Positions 36,365-46,183 of a stretch of 64,000 nt of DNA are shown piece after piece. The stretch comes from Candidatus Manganitrophus noduliformans. Lineage in GTDB: Bacteria; Nitrospirota; Nitrospiria; SBBL01; Manganitrophaceae. The stretch's first letter is position 1; the number at the start of each line of letters is the position of its first letter. The notes below the pieces were generated by a model. It made no database searches, was not told the origin of the DNA, and saw nothing but the letters and a program-made list of their open reading frames with translations. The DNA lies in assembly GCF_012184425.1 (NCBI RefSeq), contig NZ_VTOW01000007.1, forward strand, positions 1 through 64,000, in the 5' to 3' direction. Made by a program: the position numbers and the translations under genes.

Positions 36365-37894
36365 ATGGACATCGGGCCCTTAGACATCGAGCTCTCTCGT
36401 CTCAGCGACTTTATCGCTTCTCGCCTAGGCTTGCGCTTTCCAAGAGAACGCTGGCGCGACCTCGAAAGGGGAATCGGCTCCGCCGCCCGTGATCTGGGCT
36501 TTCGGGATATCGGATCGTGTATCCAATGGCTCCTCTCCTCCCCGTTGACCCAACGCCAGACCGAGATTTTAGCAAGCCACCTTACCGTCGGAGAGACTTA
36601 CTTCTTCCGGGAGAAAAGAAGTCTCGCGGTCCTGGAGGAATCGATCTTTCCCGAGTTCATACGCGCGCGCCACATAGCGGAGCGATCCTTAAGGATCTGG
36701 AGCGCGGGATGCTGCACGGGTGAAGAGCCCTACTCCATCGCGATTCTGCTCGATAAGTTAATTCCCGATCTGCAGAATTGGAACATTACAATCCTGGCGA
36801 CCGACATTAATCCCCGGTTTCTTCAAAAAGCCTCCGAAGGGCTGTATACCGAATGGTCCTTTCGCGATAGCCCCTCCTGGATTAAGGAGCGGTATTTTGA
36901 AAGAAAAAAGGGGGATCGTTTTGAGATCTCTCCAGAGATCAAGAAGAGGGTTACATTCTCCTATCTGAATCTGGCCGAAGATGTCTATCCGTCGCTGACG
37001 AACAATACCAACGCGATGGATGTCATCTTCTGCCGGAACGTCCTGATGTATTTTGCTCCGGAGCGTACGAAGAAGGTCGTCGATCGTTTTTACCGCTCTC
37101 TGATTGACGGCGGGTGGTTGATCGTCAGCCCCAGCGAGACTTCACAGGCGCTTTTTGCACAGTATGCAACCGTCAATTTACCCGACGTAATTCTTTATCA
37201 GAAGGAGAGCGATCTGTTGAGGACGACTCCATCGGCGGAAGCGTTCCCGGCGATACCGGTTGAAGCGCCGAGGAGTTCATTTCATCCACCGGTTCATTTC
37301 CTTCCGGAGCCTGCGGCGGAGGTTGTCCTCGCTCAAGAAACGGGAATTTTTCTTCCATTAGAAGATCAGAAACAGAGGACGGCGGAGACCCGGCCGGATT
37401 CTTATGCAGAGGCCGCGGCGCTGTACGACCAGGGGCGTTATCCGGAGGCGTCTGAAAAAATTGCCGGGCTGCTTAAAGATCATCCGGATAACGCGAAGGC
37501 GATGACTCTCTTGGCCCGGGTCTACGCCAATCAAGGCAACCTTGCTGAGGCGCTCCAGTGGTGTCAAAGAGCGATTGCTGCAGACAAACTGTCTGCGGAG
37601 GGCCATTATCTACTGGCCACTGTCCTCCAAGAGCAAGGTCACATTGCGGACGCGGTCCTCTCACTGAAGCGGGCGCTTTACCTTGACCCCGACTTTGCAT
37701 TGGCGCATTTTGCCTTGGGAAATATGACCCGACAGCAAGGCAATTTCAAAGCGTCGGAAAAACATTATGCGAACGCCCTCTCGCTTTTGAATGCGCGCCG
37801 GTCGGAAGAGGTCCTGCTGGCGTCCGAGGGAATGACGGCCGGGAGACTCGTGGAGATCATTCGATCGACGACGTTTAAGGAGACGGTCGCATGA
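36365..37894 (+). CDS. CheR methyltransferase with C-terminal TPR (WspC-like)
   Basis: This 509-residue protein has an N-terminal CheR domain with the SAM-binding motif SAGCCTGEEPYSIAILL (about 112-128), LATDINPRFLQKA and VIFCRNVLMYF (about 221). A Pro-rich linker is followed by TPR units from about 344 to 480 (AAALYDQGRYPEASEKIAGL, AKAMTLLARVYANQG). The CheR-TPR fusion is characteristic of WspC in alternative-function chemosensory systems. It methylates the MCP. The ATG at 36365 is preferred over the TTG at 36356. It overlaps the next gene by 4 bp. Confidence 0.93.
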   Translation: MDIGPLDIELSRLSDFIASRLGLRFPRERWRDLERGIGSAARDLGFRDIGSCIQWLLSSPLTQRQTEILASHLTVGETYFFREKRSLAVLEESIFPEFIRARHIAERSLRIWSAGCCTGEEPYSIAILLDKLIPDLQNWNITILATDINPRFLQKASEGLYTEWSFRDSPSWIKERYFERKKGDRFEISPEIKKRVTFSYLNLAEDVYPSLTNNTNAMDVIFCRNVLMYFAPERTKKVVDRFYRSLIDGGWLIVSPSETSQALFAQYATVNLPDVILYQKESDLLRTTPSAEAFPAIPVEAPRSSFHPPVHFLPEPAAEVVLAQETGIFLPLEDQKQRTAETRPDSYAEAAALYDQGRYPEASEKIAGLLKDHPDNAKAMTLLARVYANQGNLAEALQWCQRAIAADKLSAEGHYLLATVLQEQGHIADAVLSLKRALYLDPDFALAHFALGNMTRQQGNFKASEKHYANALSLLNARRSEEVLLASEGMTAGRLVEIIRSTTFKETVA

Positions 37895-38529
37895 AGAACC
37901 GGAAGATAACCCCGCGGCGAAATCAGACGACGCCTCTCGATTGGGACGAAGTCCGCCGCCGCATCAAAACTGCGCAATCGGCGCTTGAACAAAGATTGAC
38001 ACCGACGCCCGATGAACAGCGAGAAATCCTCAAAATCCGGGCCAGGGCGCTGGCCCAGGAGCCCGGAGCGAAGAAAGCCGCCGAAGCGGATCTCGATGTC
38101 GTAGCGTTTTTGTTGGCTGATGAGAAGTATGGCATCCAAGCATCCTATGTTCGTGAGGTCTATCCGTTGAAAGATCTCACGCCGCTGCCGGGGACGCCGC
38201 CGTTTGTCCTTGGGATGATCAATCTCCGCGGGCGGATCCTCTCGGTCATTGACATCAAGAAGTTCTTTGATCTTCCGAAGAAAGGGTTGACCGATCTGAA
38301 CAAGGTCATCATCATTTACTCGGATAAAATGGAGTTTGGTATTCTTGCGGACGGTATTTTGGGTGTGCGCGGCATTCCGCTTGGCGACATTCAGCCGCCG
38401 CTCCCGACGCTGACGGGCATTCGGGAGGAATATCTGAAAGGGGTCACGGCGGAACGGATCGTGATTTTGGACGCGGAGAAGCTCTTATCGCACCCTGCAA
38501 TCCTTGTGCATGAAGAAATGGAAACATAA
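37891..38529 (+). CDS. Second CheW-type protein (WspD-like)
   Basis: This 212-residue protein has an N-terminal charged extension (about 65 residues) and then a CheW domain (VVAFLLADEKYGIQASYVREVYPLKDLTPLPG, INLRGRILSVIDIKKFFDLP). Two CheW proteins around CheR is the Wsp arrangement. It starts in an ATGA overlap with the CheR gene. Confidence 0.92.
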   Translation: MKNRKITPRRNQTTPLDWDEVRRRIKTAQSALEQRLTPTPDEQREILKIRARALAQEPGAKKAAEADLDVVAFLLADEKYGIQASYVREVYPLKDLTPLPGTPPFVLGMINLRGRILSVIDIKKFFDLPKKGLTDLNKVIIIYSDKMEFGILADGILGVRGIPLGDIQPPLPTLTGIREEYLKGVTAERIVILDAEKLLSHPAILVHEEMET

Positions 38530-38623
38530 GCCGGGAGAAATAGAAAATGCTTCAATTCTCGCCAGATCTCCGGCGGACCGTAGGAGCGGTCGGCTGTTCA
38601 GTTGAAAAAGGAGGGGTTAAACC

Positions 38624-40084
38624 ATGACGATCGGAAAAAAGATCATCGGCGGCTACGCAGTGGTGTTGGTGATCCTGGTGATTGTGACAGCAACCGCGTT
38701 TTATTCCCTCAGCGTCATTGAAGAAGCCTACACTAACTTTATCGATGTAGAAGCGCAGGCGATTCTCGCCGCCACGACGCTTCAGCTGGAAGCGAGAAAC
38801 CAGACGGCTCAGTATCGTGGGCTCCTCCTTTTTCCTGAAGACCAAAGTCGGTTTTTGAACGACCTGCGAGACAGTTCAGGACAGTTTAACGCGCTGGTTG
38901 AGGGTTTACGAAAACTCTCTGTGTCTGAAGACGGGCGGCGTCTTATCGAAGAGATCGCAGGAATCCAAAAGAAATTGAGAGAGGCGCAGGAAAGGGGTGT
39001 TACTCTGGTCCAGCAAGGAAAACGAAGCGAGGCGGTTGCTTTGAGCGATAAAGAAACGCTTTCCCTGTCTGTCGAATTGCGGGAAAAGTCCGGCCAGTAT
39101 ATTGAACTTCAGCAGAAACGACTCGCCGACGGACGCGCCGATATTTCAAGAACACTGGGTCGTTCCACATTTTTGCTGATGACTGCGTCGCTCCTTGCTC
39201 TGATTTCCGGCCTGACGATCGGCGTTCTTCTTACGCGATCGATCACGCGACAACTGCGTGAGGCGATCGCGCAACTCTCTTCTTCCTCGGCGGAGATCTT
39301 GGCGATGACGACGCAGGTGGCGGCGGGTGCGGCGGAGACGGCGACGGCGATCAGCGAGACGACCACGACCGTGGAGGAGGTGAAGCAGACGGCTCAGGTG
39401 GCCAGCCAGAAGGCGAAGTATGTCTCCGAGACGGCGCAGAAGGCGTCGCAGAGCTCTCAGACCGGTCGCAGATCGGTGGAGGGGTCGATCGAGGGGATGG
39501 GCCGAATTCGGGAGCAGACGGAGTCAATCGCGGAGAGCATCGTGCGGCTGTCCGAGCAGAGCCAGGCGATCGGGGAGATCATCGCGACAGTGAGCGATCT
39601 GGCGGAGCAGTCGAATCTTCTGGCGGTGAATGCCTCGATCGAGGCGGCGAAGGCGGGGGAGCAGGGGAAGGGCTTTGCGGTGGTGGCGCAGGAGGTGCGG
39701 AGTCTGGCGGAGCAGTCGAAGCAGGCGACGGCCCAGATACGGACGATCCTAAGCGACATCCAGAAGGCGACGAGCGGGGCGGTGATGGCGACGGAGCAGG
39801 GGAGCAAGGCCGTGGAGGCGGGGGTGGCGCAATCGACGGAGGCGGGGGAATCGATCCGGGTGCTGGCGGAGAGCATCGTGGAGGCGGCGCAGGCGTCGAC
39901 GCAGATTGCGGCATCGAGCCAGCAGCAGTTGGTGGGGATGGATCAGGTGGCGATGGCGATGGAGAACATCAAGCAGGCGAGCACGCAGAACGTGGCCAGC
40001 ACGAAGCAGGCGGAGACCGCGGCGCAGGGTCTCCACGAGTTGGGACAAAAGCTCAAGCACCTTTTGGAGCGGCAACAGGTTTAA
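38624..40084 (+). CDS. Methyl-accepting chemotaxis protein (WspA-like)
   Basis: This 486-residue receptor has a first membrane helix ([18 protein letters not shown]), a periplasmic four-helix-bundle sensor of the 4HB_MCP kind (about 30-180), a second membrane helix ([21 protein letters not shown]) and a long cytoplasmic coiled coil with the hairpin tip [39 protein letters not shown] (given in part: [18 protein letters not shown]). A very repetitive GAG/GCG-rich stretch encodes the signalling helices. AAGGAGGGG lies before the ATG. Confidence 0.94.
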   Translation: MTIGKKIIGGYAVVLVILVIVTATAFYSLSVIEEAYTNFIDVEAQAILAATTLQLEARNQTAQYRGLLLFPEDQSRFLNDLRDSSGQFNALVEGLRKLSVSEDGRRLIEEIAGIQKKLREAQERGVTLVQQGKRSEAVALSDKETLSLSVELREKSGQYIELQQKRLADGRADISRTLGRSTFLLMTASLLALISGLTIGVLLTRSITRQLREAIAQLSSSSAEILAMTTQVAAGAAETATAISETTTTVEEVKQTAQVASQKAKYVSETAQKASQSSQTGRRSVEGSIEGMGRIREQTESIAESIVRLSEQSQAIGEIIATVSDLAEQSNLLAVNASIEAAKAGEQGKGFAVVAQEVRSLAEQSKQATAQIRTILSDIQKATSGAVMATEQGSKAVEAGVAQSTEAGESIRVLAESIVEAAQASTQIAASSQQQLVGMDQVAMAMENIKQASTQNVASTKQAETAAQGLHELGQKLKHLLERQQV

Positions 40085-40148
40085 GATCGCAGGGCCAGCG
40101 CTTTGGGTACGAATTGGCACCGAATCCGGAACCGAATGGAAGGTTGTC

Positions 40149-42419
40149 ATGCCTAAAAAGGATGAGGACTTTTTAAAAAGACTTCTGGAGACGTTTAAGG
40201 TCGAAGCACAGGAACACTTAAGTGCCCTATCGTCCGGTCTGCTTGAATTGGAGAAATCGCCGGATCGGGTCAGACGGACAGCGCTCGTCGAGATGGTTTT
40301 TCGGGAGGCGCACAGCCTGAAAGGGGCCGCCCGGTCGGTCAACGCGGCGGAGGTAGAGGCCGTGTGCCAAGCCATGGAAAATGTCCTGGCCGGTTTGAAA
40401 CGGGACGACATCGCTCCATCGCCGGAGTTGTTCGATCTGCTCCACCAGGCGGTGAATGGCCTTGAAGGACTTCTCGCCGCGCCGGAATCGGGCCGAATCG
40501 ATGTGAAGTTAAAGGTGCAAACGCTGATCCGGCAGATGGAGAGCGCGTTGAGGTTGGCGCCGCCTGCCTTCCAGAAAGAGATTCCCAAACCAACCGAAAG
40601 CAACCTGCAGGTTGCACCCGAGAACCGCTCCTTCACCGAAACGATTCGGATTCCCGCGGCGAAGTTAGACGCGGTTTTGCTTCAGGCGGAAGAGCTGCTT
40701 TCGGCAAAACTGACGACGAGTCAGCGCGCCGGTGAATTGCGAGAGATCCGCGCCCTGCTATCGGCCCGAAAAAAGGAGCGGGCGAAAATCGATCCTATTT
40801 TTAGAGCCATCCAGCCGTCGGCCGAAAAGAAGGGCCCGCGAAACGGCGCGGCCCCGCCGGACCCGAAAATCATGAAGCTCCTTGAATTTCAGCAACAGGA
40901 CGTCGTCCTGATGCAATCGCTTGAAAACAAACTCGCCGAATTGATCCTATCGACCGACCGCGATCAACGGTCGCTGGCCGGGATGGTGGATAACCTTCTC
41001 GATGACGCGAAGAAGATTTTGATGTTTCCTTTCTCCTCCCTCCTGGAAATCTTTCCGAAGCTGGTTCGCGATCTCTCTCGGGATCGGGGCAAAGAGGTGG
41101 AATTGATCATTCGCGGGGACGAGATTGAAATCGATCGGCGGGTTTTAGACGAAGTCAAGGACCCGCTCATTCATTTAGTGAGAAACGGGATCGATCACGG
41201 CATTGAAAAGCCGTCGGAGCGGGAACAAAAACGCAAATCACCTCGAGGAACGATCACCATCGCCGTCTTGCAAAGAGACGGCGGCAAGGTGGAGGTTCTG
41301 GTCACCGACGACGGCGCCGGGATTGACGGTGAGAAGGTCAAACCGGCCGCTCAAAAACTCGGCCTTGTTTCTCCGGAAGAAGCCGGGCGCCTCAGCGAGC
41401 AGGAAATTGCGGGACTCATTTTCCAGTCCGGACTCTCCACGAGCGCCATCGTTACCGATCTCTCCGGCCGCGGCTTGGGCCTGGCGATCGTCCAGGAGAA
41501 GGTCGAGAAGCTCGGCGGGGTGGTGACGGTGGAAACGAATCCGGGGGTCGGGACGACGTTCCGGATGGTTCTTCCATTGACGCTCGCCACGTTTCGAGGA
41601 ATTCTGATCCGTGTGGAGGAGCACCTCTTTGTTCTTCCCTCGACCCATGTCGATCGGGTGGGGAGGGTCGGCAGAGGGGAGATCAAAACGGTAGAAAACC
41701 GGGAGACCATTCGGCTGGATGGACAAGCGGTTTCGCTGGTACGAATGAAAGATGTGCTCGGTCTTTCCGGAAAGAAGGCCGTCGCCGAATCGACCGACAA
41801 CGTCCGGATTGTCGTCCTCGGTTCGGCCGGAAAGCGGATCGCATTTTGGGTAGATGAAATTCTCTCCGAGCAGGAGGTGCTGGTCAAGGGGCTCGGCAGG
41901 CAGCTTTCCCGCGTGCGGAACATCGCCGGGTCCACCATCCTGGGGACAGGCAAGGTGGTGGCGATCCTGAATGCGCACGATCTGATGAAATCGGCGGTCA
42001 AGCGATCCGCCTCCCCGGCGGGAGCCGCGGCGACTCCGGAAGAGGTCAAGGAGAGAAGGAAATCGATTTTGGTGGCGGAGGATTCGATTACCTCCCGGAT
42101 GTTGGTGAAAAACATTTTAGAGGCGGCGGGATACGACGTCAAAACGGCCGTGGACGGCTTGGAGGCGTTTACAACGCTCAAGACGGAACCATTTGATCTG
42201 CTGTTGTCGGACGTGGAAATGCCGAGGATGAGCGGGTTTGAGCTGACAGCGAAGATTCGGGCCGATATCAAGCTCTCGGAGCTGCCCGTTGTGCTGGTGA
42301 CGGCCCTCGAATCGCGTGAGGACCGGGAACGCGGGATTGATGTTGGCGCCAGCGCGTATATTGTGAAGAGCAGCTTTGACCAGAGTAATTTGTTGGACGT
42401 CGTTCGACGGCTTATTTGA
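40149..42419 (+). CDS. CheA-type hybrid histidine kinase with receiver (WspE-like)
   Basis: This 756-residue kinase has an N-terminal HPt domain with phospho-His55 (FREAHSLKGAARS), a dimerisation and ATPase core (about 260-477; HLVRNGIDHGIEKPSE, DDGAGIDGEKV, GRGLGLAIVQEKVEKLGG), a CheW-like domain (about 480-615) and a C-terminal receiver (about 638-754; VAEDSITSRM, phosphoacceptor in LLSDVEMPRMSG). This layout is that of WspE. GGAAGG precedes the ATG at 40149; the longer upstream frame overlaps the MCP gene. Confidence 0.93.
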   Translation: MPKKDEDFLKRLLETFKVEAQEHLSALSSGLLELEKSPDRVRRTALVEMVFREAHSLKGAARSVNAAEVEAVCQAMENVLAGLKRDDIAPSPELFDLLHQAVNGLEGLLAAPESGRIDVKLKVQTLIRQMESALRLAPPAFQKEIPKPTESNLQVAPENRSFTETIRIPAAKLDAVLLQAEELLSAKLTTSQRAGELREIRALLSARKKERAKIDPIFRAIQPSAEKKGPRNGAAPPDPKIMKLLEFQQQDVVLMQSLENKLAELILSTDRDQRSLAGMVDNLLDDAKKILMFPFSSLLEIFPKLVRDLSRDRGKEVELIIRGDEIEIDRRVLDEVKDPLIHLVRNGIDHGIEKPSEREQKRKSPRGTITIAVLQRDGGKVEVLVTDDGAGIDGEKVKPAAQKLGLVSPEEAGRLSEQEIAGLIFQSGLSTSAIVTDLSGRGLGLAIVQEKVEKLGGVVTVETNPGVGTTFRMVLPLTLATFRGILIRVEEHLFVLPSTHVDRVGRVGRGEIKTVENRETIRLDGQAVSLVRMKDVLGLSGKKAVAESTDNVRIVVLGSAGKRIAFWVDEILSEQEVLVKGLGRQLSRVRNIAGSTILGTGKVVAILNAHDLMKSAVKRSASPAGAAATPEEVKERRKSILVAEDSITSRMLVKNILEAAGYDVKTAVDGLEAFTTLKTEPFDLLLSDVEMPRMSGFELTAKIRADIKLSELPVVLVTALESREDRERGIDVGASAYIVKSSFDQSNLLDVVRRLI

Positions 42420-42464
42420 GCGGCCGATCGGTGGGCGTGACAAGATCCTAAACCGGAGTGATCG

Positions 42465-43517
42465 GTGATCAATGTGCTGGTGGTGGAAGATTCCCGCGTT
42501 GTGCGTGAGTTCCTGATTCATCTTCTCGGTTCCGATCCGAACATTCGGGTGATCGGGGCGGTGGCCGATGGGGAGGAGGCCCTTGAGGCCGTCGCGCGTG
42601 AAAGGCCCGATGTGGTTACGATGGACATTCATATGCCGAAGATGGATGGCCTGGAGGCAACCCGCCGGATTATGGAGACAAATCCGGTGCCGATCGTAAT
42701 CGTGAGCGGGAGCGGGGATCCCAAAGAGGTCGCAACGACTTTCCGCGCCATGGAAGCGGGCGCGCTGGCCGTTCTGCCGAGACCGGTGGGGATGAACCAT
42801 CCCGAATATGAGGCGATGGCGAGAGAATTGGTGCAGACCGTCAAACTCATGTCCGAGGTAAAGGTCGTCAGGCGATGGGCGCGGATTCAGCGGAATGGGG
42901 CGATTGTAAGCGCCGTTCGTGCCCCCCCCCTGCCCAAACAATCCTTGGCGGAAATCAAGCTCGTCGCCATCGGCGCTTCGACCGGTGGACCGCTGGCGCT
43001 TCAAACCATTCTATCCGCGCTTTCAAACCGCTTTCCGGTTCCCGTTTTGATCGTTCAGCACATGGTGGCCGATTTTATTCCCGGTTTTGTCGAATGGTTG
43101 GATCAAACTTGCTCTCTTCCGGTCCGTGTGGCCGCGCATGGCGAATCTATTCTTCCCGGTCATGCCTATATGGCCCCCGGCGGATACCAGATGAAAGTAG
43201 AAACGGGACAGAAGATCTCGCTGACCAGGGATCTGCCCGAGAACGGTCATCGCCCGTCGGTGTCCTCTCTCTTCCGCTCGGTTGCACAGGTCTTCGGAAG
43301 CCGCGCCGTCGGCGTGCTGCTCACCGGTATGGGGAAAGACGGCGCCGAAGAATTGCGGTTGATGAAAGACCAAGGAGCAATGACATTCGCGCAGGATGAA
43401 GAAAGTTCGGTGGTTCATGGAATGCCGGGGGAAGCGATCAGGCTTGGCGGGGCGGCCTATGTGCTCCCCCCCGATAAAATCGCCGCCGCGCTGACCAGTT
43501 TGGCAAATAAGAAATGA
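42465..43517 (+). CDS. cheB: CheB-type methylesterase (WspF-like)
   Basis: This 350-residue protein has a receiver (1-115; VVEDSRVVREFL, phosphoacceptor in VTMDIHMPKMDG) and a CheB methylesterase domain (about 163-348) with the nucleophile in GASTGGP, the catalytic His in IVQHMVADFIPGF and the catalytic Asp in LTGMGKDGAEEL. It removes methyl groups from the MCP. The start is a GTG at 42465 with GGAG about 7 bases upstream. Confidence 0.94.
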   Translation: MINVLVVEDSRVVREFLIHLLGSDPNIRVIGAVADGEEALEAVARERPDVVTMDIHMPKMDGLEATRRIMETNPVPIVIVSGSGDPKEVATTFRAMEAGALAVLPRPVGMNHPEYEAMARELVQTVKLMSEVKVVRRWARIQRNGAIVSAVRAPPLPKQSLAEIKLVAIGASTGGPLALQTILSALSNRFPVPVLIVQHMVADFIPGFVEWLDQTCSLPVRVAAHGESILPGHAYMAPGGYQMKVETGQKISLTRDLPENGHRPSVSSLFRSVAQVFGSRAVGVLLTGMGKDGAEELRLMKDQGAMTFAQDEESSVVHGMPGEAIRLGGAAYVLPPDKIAAALTSLANKK

Positions 43518-43584
43518 GTCGACGCGAGATCGGGAACCCGGGCGCTCAGCCGGCTCTGCTCTTGTTCCTAAAGGAGAATTGAGA

Positions 43585-45360
43585 ATGCCGTCCCCAAAAG
43601 AAATCAAGAACAGTGGTATCGAGATCCTGATTGCCGAGGACAGTCCGACGCAGGCCGAAGCGCTGAAACTCATCCTCGAGCGACACGGTTACCAAGTGAC
43701 GATCGCGGCCAACGGCCGAAAGGCGGTTGCCGCGGTTTACGAACGGAAGCCGGCGGTCATCATCAGCGATATTATGATGCCTGAAATGGATGGATATGCC
43801 TTCTGTAAGGCGGTCAAATCCGACGAGCGGATTAAAGACATCCCGGTGATCCTGGTGACGACGCTGACCGATCCGAGAGACATCGTCAAGGGATTGGAAT
43901 GCGGCGCCGACAATTTCATTCGTAAACCGTATGACGAGAAGTACCTGTTGTCGCGGATCGACTGTCTCCTCATGAACCGGGAGCTGCGCAAAAGTGAAAA
44001 GGTGCGGTTCGGGATGGAGATCAGTCTCATGGGCCAACGGCATAATATCACCTCGGAACGGCAGCAGATTCTCGATCTGCTCATTTCGACCTACGAGCAA
44101 GCGGTCCATATCAACGAGGAGCTGGAGGCCCGGCAGAAGGAGCTCGCGCATTCAAGCCAAGTGCTCCACGGCTTGTACCGCATCGCTGAGGGTCTCAACC
44201 GGTGTACGAGTGAGCAGGAAGTGGCCGATAAGGCGTTGGAGCGTGCAATGGAATTGCCCGGCGTTCAAGCGGGATGGTTCTCTCTTCGGGACGGGGTGTC
44301 CGGTTTCCATGTCGCCGCGGTCCGAGGCGTGCCTCCTTCGCTGGAGCTTCCCGGTGCCATGGAAGGAGATTGCCTCTGTCGCCGAAAACTCCTCTCCCAC
44401 GATCTGGGCCACGTGACGAACATTCTCGAATGCGAGCGGCTCCAGAAGGTGAAAGACGATCTGCATGGGTTGCGCGGCCATGCCAGCATTCCTTTGAATA
44501 TCGGCGACCAGACGTTAGGGGTGATGAACTTGGCGGGACCGGATCGGGGATTGTTTGACGACGACGATCTGAAAGTATTGTACAGCGTCGGGAATCAAGT
44601 TGCCATCGCGCTGGAGCGGGCGCGGCTGCATGCGCGGGTCCTCGACCGCACCGCGCAATTAGAGGCGGCGAATAAAGAACTGGAAGCCTTCTCCTACTCG
44701 GTATCGCACGATCTAAGGGCGCCGCTGCGCCATATCAGCGGATTCGCTGAAATGCTCAAAGAGAACCAAGGGGCGGCGTCGGACGAAGAGAGCCAACGCT
44801 GCATCAACACCATCATGAATTCGTCAAAGAAAATGGAGCGATTGATCGACGATCTGCTGGCCTTCTCACGGATGGCGAAGACCGAGATGCATCTCGAAAA
44901 AGTAAATCTGGATCAACTCGTCCAAGAAGTGATCAAAGATTTACAACCGGAGATCGAGCGCCGCGAGATCGCCTGGGTAATCGGTCCCCTGCCGGACGTG
45001 GAGGGAGATGGGGCGATGTTGCGGCAGGTCTGGGTCAATCTAATCGGCAATGCGGTGAAGTATACCGGGACCCGCGTGAAAGCCGAGATTGAGATCGGCA
45101 GCCGGCCGGCGGGGCAGGAGCCGCTTTTTTTTGTTCGAGACAATGGGGTGGGATTTGACCCGCAGTATGCCGACAAGCTCTTCGGCGTGTTCCAGAGGCT
45201 GCACCGATCGGACGAGTTTGAGGGAACCGGGATTGGACTGGCCAACGTCCGTCGGATCGTCCACCGCCATGGAGGCCGGACCTGGGCCGAGGGAAGGGTG
45301 AACGGCGGCGCGGTCTTTTATTTTTCCTTGCTCAGCAGAGACAGGCATTCCCTTGAGTGA
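43585..45360 (+). CDS. REC-GAF-histidine kinase, output position of the Wsp-like operon
   Basis: This 591-residue protein has a receiver (about 10-130; IAEDSPTQAEAL, phosphoacceptor in IISDIMMPEMDG), a short coiled segment, a GAF domain (about 190-355), a HisKA domain with H375 (FSYSVSHDLRAPLRHI) and an ATPase domain (NLIGNAVKYTGT, DNGVGFDP, GTGIGLANVRRI). It lies where WspR would be in a Wsp operon, so it is a likely phosphorylation target of the CheA-type kinase. AAGGAG eight bases before the ATG at 43585 sets the start. Confidence 0.92.
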   Translation: MPSPKEIKNSGIEILIAEDSPTQAEALKLILERHGYQVTIAANGRKAVAAVYERKPAVIISDIMMPEMDGYAFCKAVKSDERIKDIPVILVTTLTDPRDIVKGLECGADNFIRKPYDEKYLLSRIDCLLMNRELRKSEKVRFGMEISLMGQRHNITSERQQILDLLISTYEQAVHINEELEARQKELAHSSQVLHGLYRIAEGLNRCTSEQEVADKALERAMELPGVQAGWFSLRDGVSGFHVAAVRGVPPSLELPGAMEGDCLCRRKLLSHDLGHVTNILECERLQKVKDDLHGLRGHASIPLNIGDQTLGVMNLAGPDRGLFDDDDLKVLYSVGNQVAIALERARLHARVLDRTAQLEAANKELEAFSYSVSHDLRAPLRHISGFAEMLKENQGAASDEESQRCINTIMNSSKKMERLIDDLLAFSRMAKTEMHLEKVNLDQLVQEVIKDLQPEIERREIAWVIGPLPDVEGDGAMLRQVWVNLIGNAVKYTGTRVKAEIEIGSRPAGQEPLFFVRDNGVGFDPQYADKLFGVFQRLHRSDEFEGTGIGLANVRRIVHRHGGRTWAEGRVNGGAVFYFSLLSRDRHSLE

Positions 45361-45468
45361 GCCGAACCGATAGGGGGCGTTGAGGATTCAGAGAATAAAT
45401 AGAAAAGTGGAAGCCTGTGAGTGTAAAACGGGAACGATGAAAGCAGGTCTCGGGACGAATCCGATGCT

Positions 45469-45816
45469 TTATTTATCATCGTCGGGACGCGCTCCTTCAG
45501 GCGATGAGGGCTTTGGGAAAGTAAAGGATCTCGCACCGTGACGCACGGTAAGGATCTGGACCGCTGATTTTCCGGGTAAGATCCTGTAAATAATGCGGTA
45601 GTTCTCTACGATCAACTCGCGGAGACCAGAGGAAGGAAATTCCGGTACGAAGCGGCCTGATTTCGGAAACCGAGCCAGGCGGGAAACCTTTGTTTTGATC
45701 TGTTTGACGAGCTTTCTGGCTGCGGTAGGATTGTCGGCTTGGATATACTGCGCAATTTCCAATAAGCTCTGAAGCGCAGGATTCGTCCAGGCAATGGCGT
45801 AAGGCCGCTTAGCCAT
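45469..45816 (-). CDS. ParE/RelE-family toxin
   Basis: This 115-residue toxin reads YAIAWTNPALQSLLEIAQYIQADNP, then ARFPKSGRFVPEF, LRELIVENYRIIYRI and ILTVRHGAR, which is the RelE/ParE pattern. ParE members inhibit gyrase and RelE members cut mRNA; which applies here is not clear. The C-terminus has a charged 15-residue tail. It overlaps the antitoxin gene by 8 bp and is translated after it. Confidence 0.9.
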   Translation of the reverse strand: MAKRPYAIAWTNPALQSLLEIAQYIQADNPTAARKLVKQIKTKVSRLARFPKSGRFVPEFPSSGLRELIVENYRIIYRILPGKSAVQILTVRHGARSFTFPKPSSPEGARPDDDK

Positions 45817-46087
45817 TTAGCAGCGAATCCAGTCGCCGCATCGCATCCTTGTGCGAGACCACTTCGCCTCGCTCGGCCGCCTGAAGCCCTCGGACGATTG
45901 CCTCCAGCAGTTCCAAGCGCTCGAGTCGATCCTCATACTCCTTCATATCCTCAACAACTGCGGCGGACCGGCCCCTCTGTGTCAGGATCAGTGGACGGCG
46001 CGTTTTTTTAATCTTCTCAAGCAGCTCAGCCGCATTGGTGCGAAAATCGGTTACGGGAATGATATCCTCAGTCAGTTTTGCTTTCAT
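45809..46087 (-). CDS. Phd/YefM-type antitoxin
   Basis: This 92-residue protein reads IIPVTDFRTNAAELLEKIKKTRRPLILTQRGRSAAVV, the Phd/YefM DNA-binding fold, followed by a helical toxin-binding tail. It is the first gene of the pair and is expected to repress the operon. AAAGGA lies about 10 bases before the ATG. Confidence 0.9.
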   Translation of the reverse strand: MKAKLTEDIIPVTDFRTNAAELLEKIKKTRRPLILTQRGRSAAVVEDMKEYEDRLERLELLEAIVRGLQAAERGEVVSHKDAMRRLDSLLNG

Positions 46088-46137
46088 TCAAATATTTCCT
46101 TTAAAAAGTCTTTCTCTAGTACTTCTGAATATCCTTA

Positions 46138-46166
46138 AAAATACCTCAAAATTCAAGTAAAGTCAA
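46138..46166 (-). promoter_or_regulatory. Promoter of the toxin-antitoxin operon, abutting the IS target site
   Basis: On the minus strand, TTGACT (46161-46166), 17 bp, TATTTT (46138-46143). The -35 touches the left copy of the IS target duplication (46166-46183), so the IS entered just upstream of this promoter and left it whole. Confidence 0.55.
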
Positions 46167-46183
46167 TCTAATACCAAACTGGT
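46166..46183. repeat. Left target-site duplication of the IS
   Basis: ATCTAATACCAAACTGGT, identical to 47601-47618. The bases flanking the two copies differ. Confidence 0.85.

Noticed and set aside
39579-39914. Pro/Ser-rich minus-strand frame and repetitive DNA in the MCP gene
   Set aside because: The repeats come from GAG/GCG codon use in the coiled-coil signalling helices; not a tandem-repeat locus.
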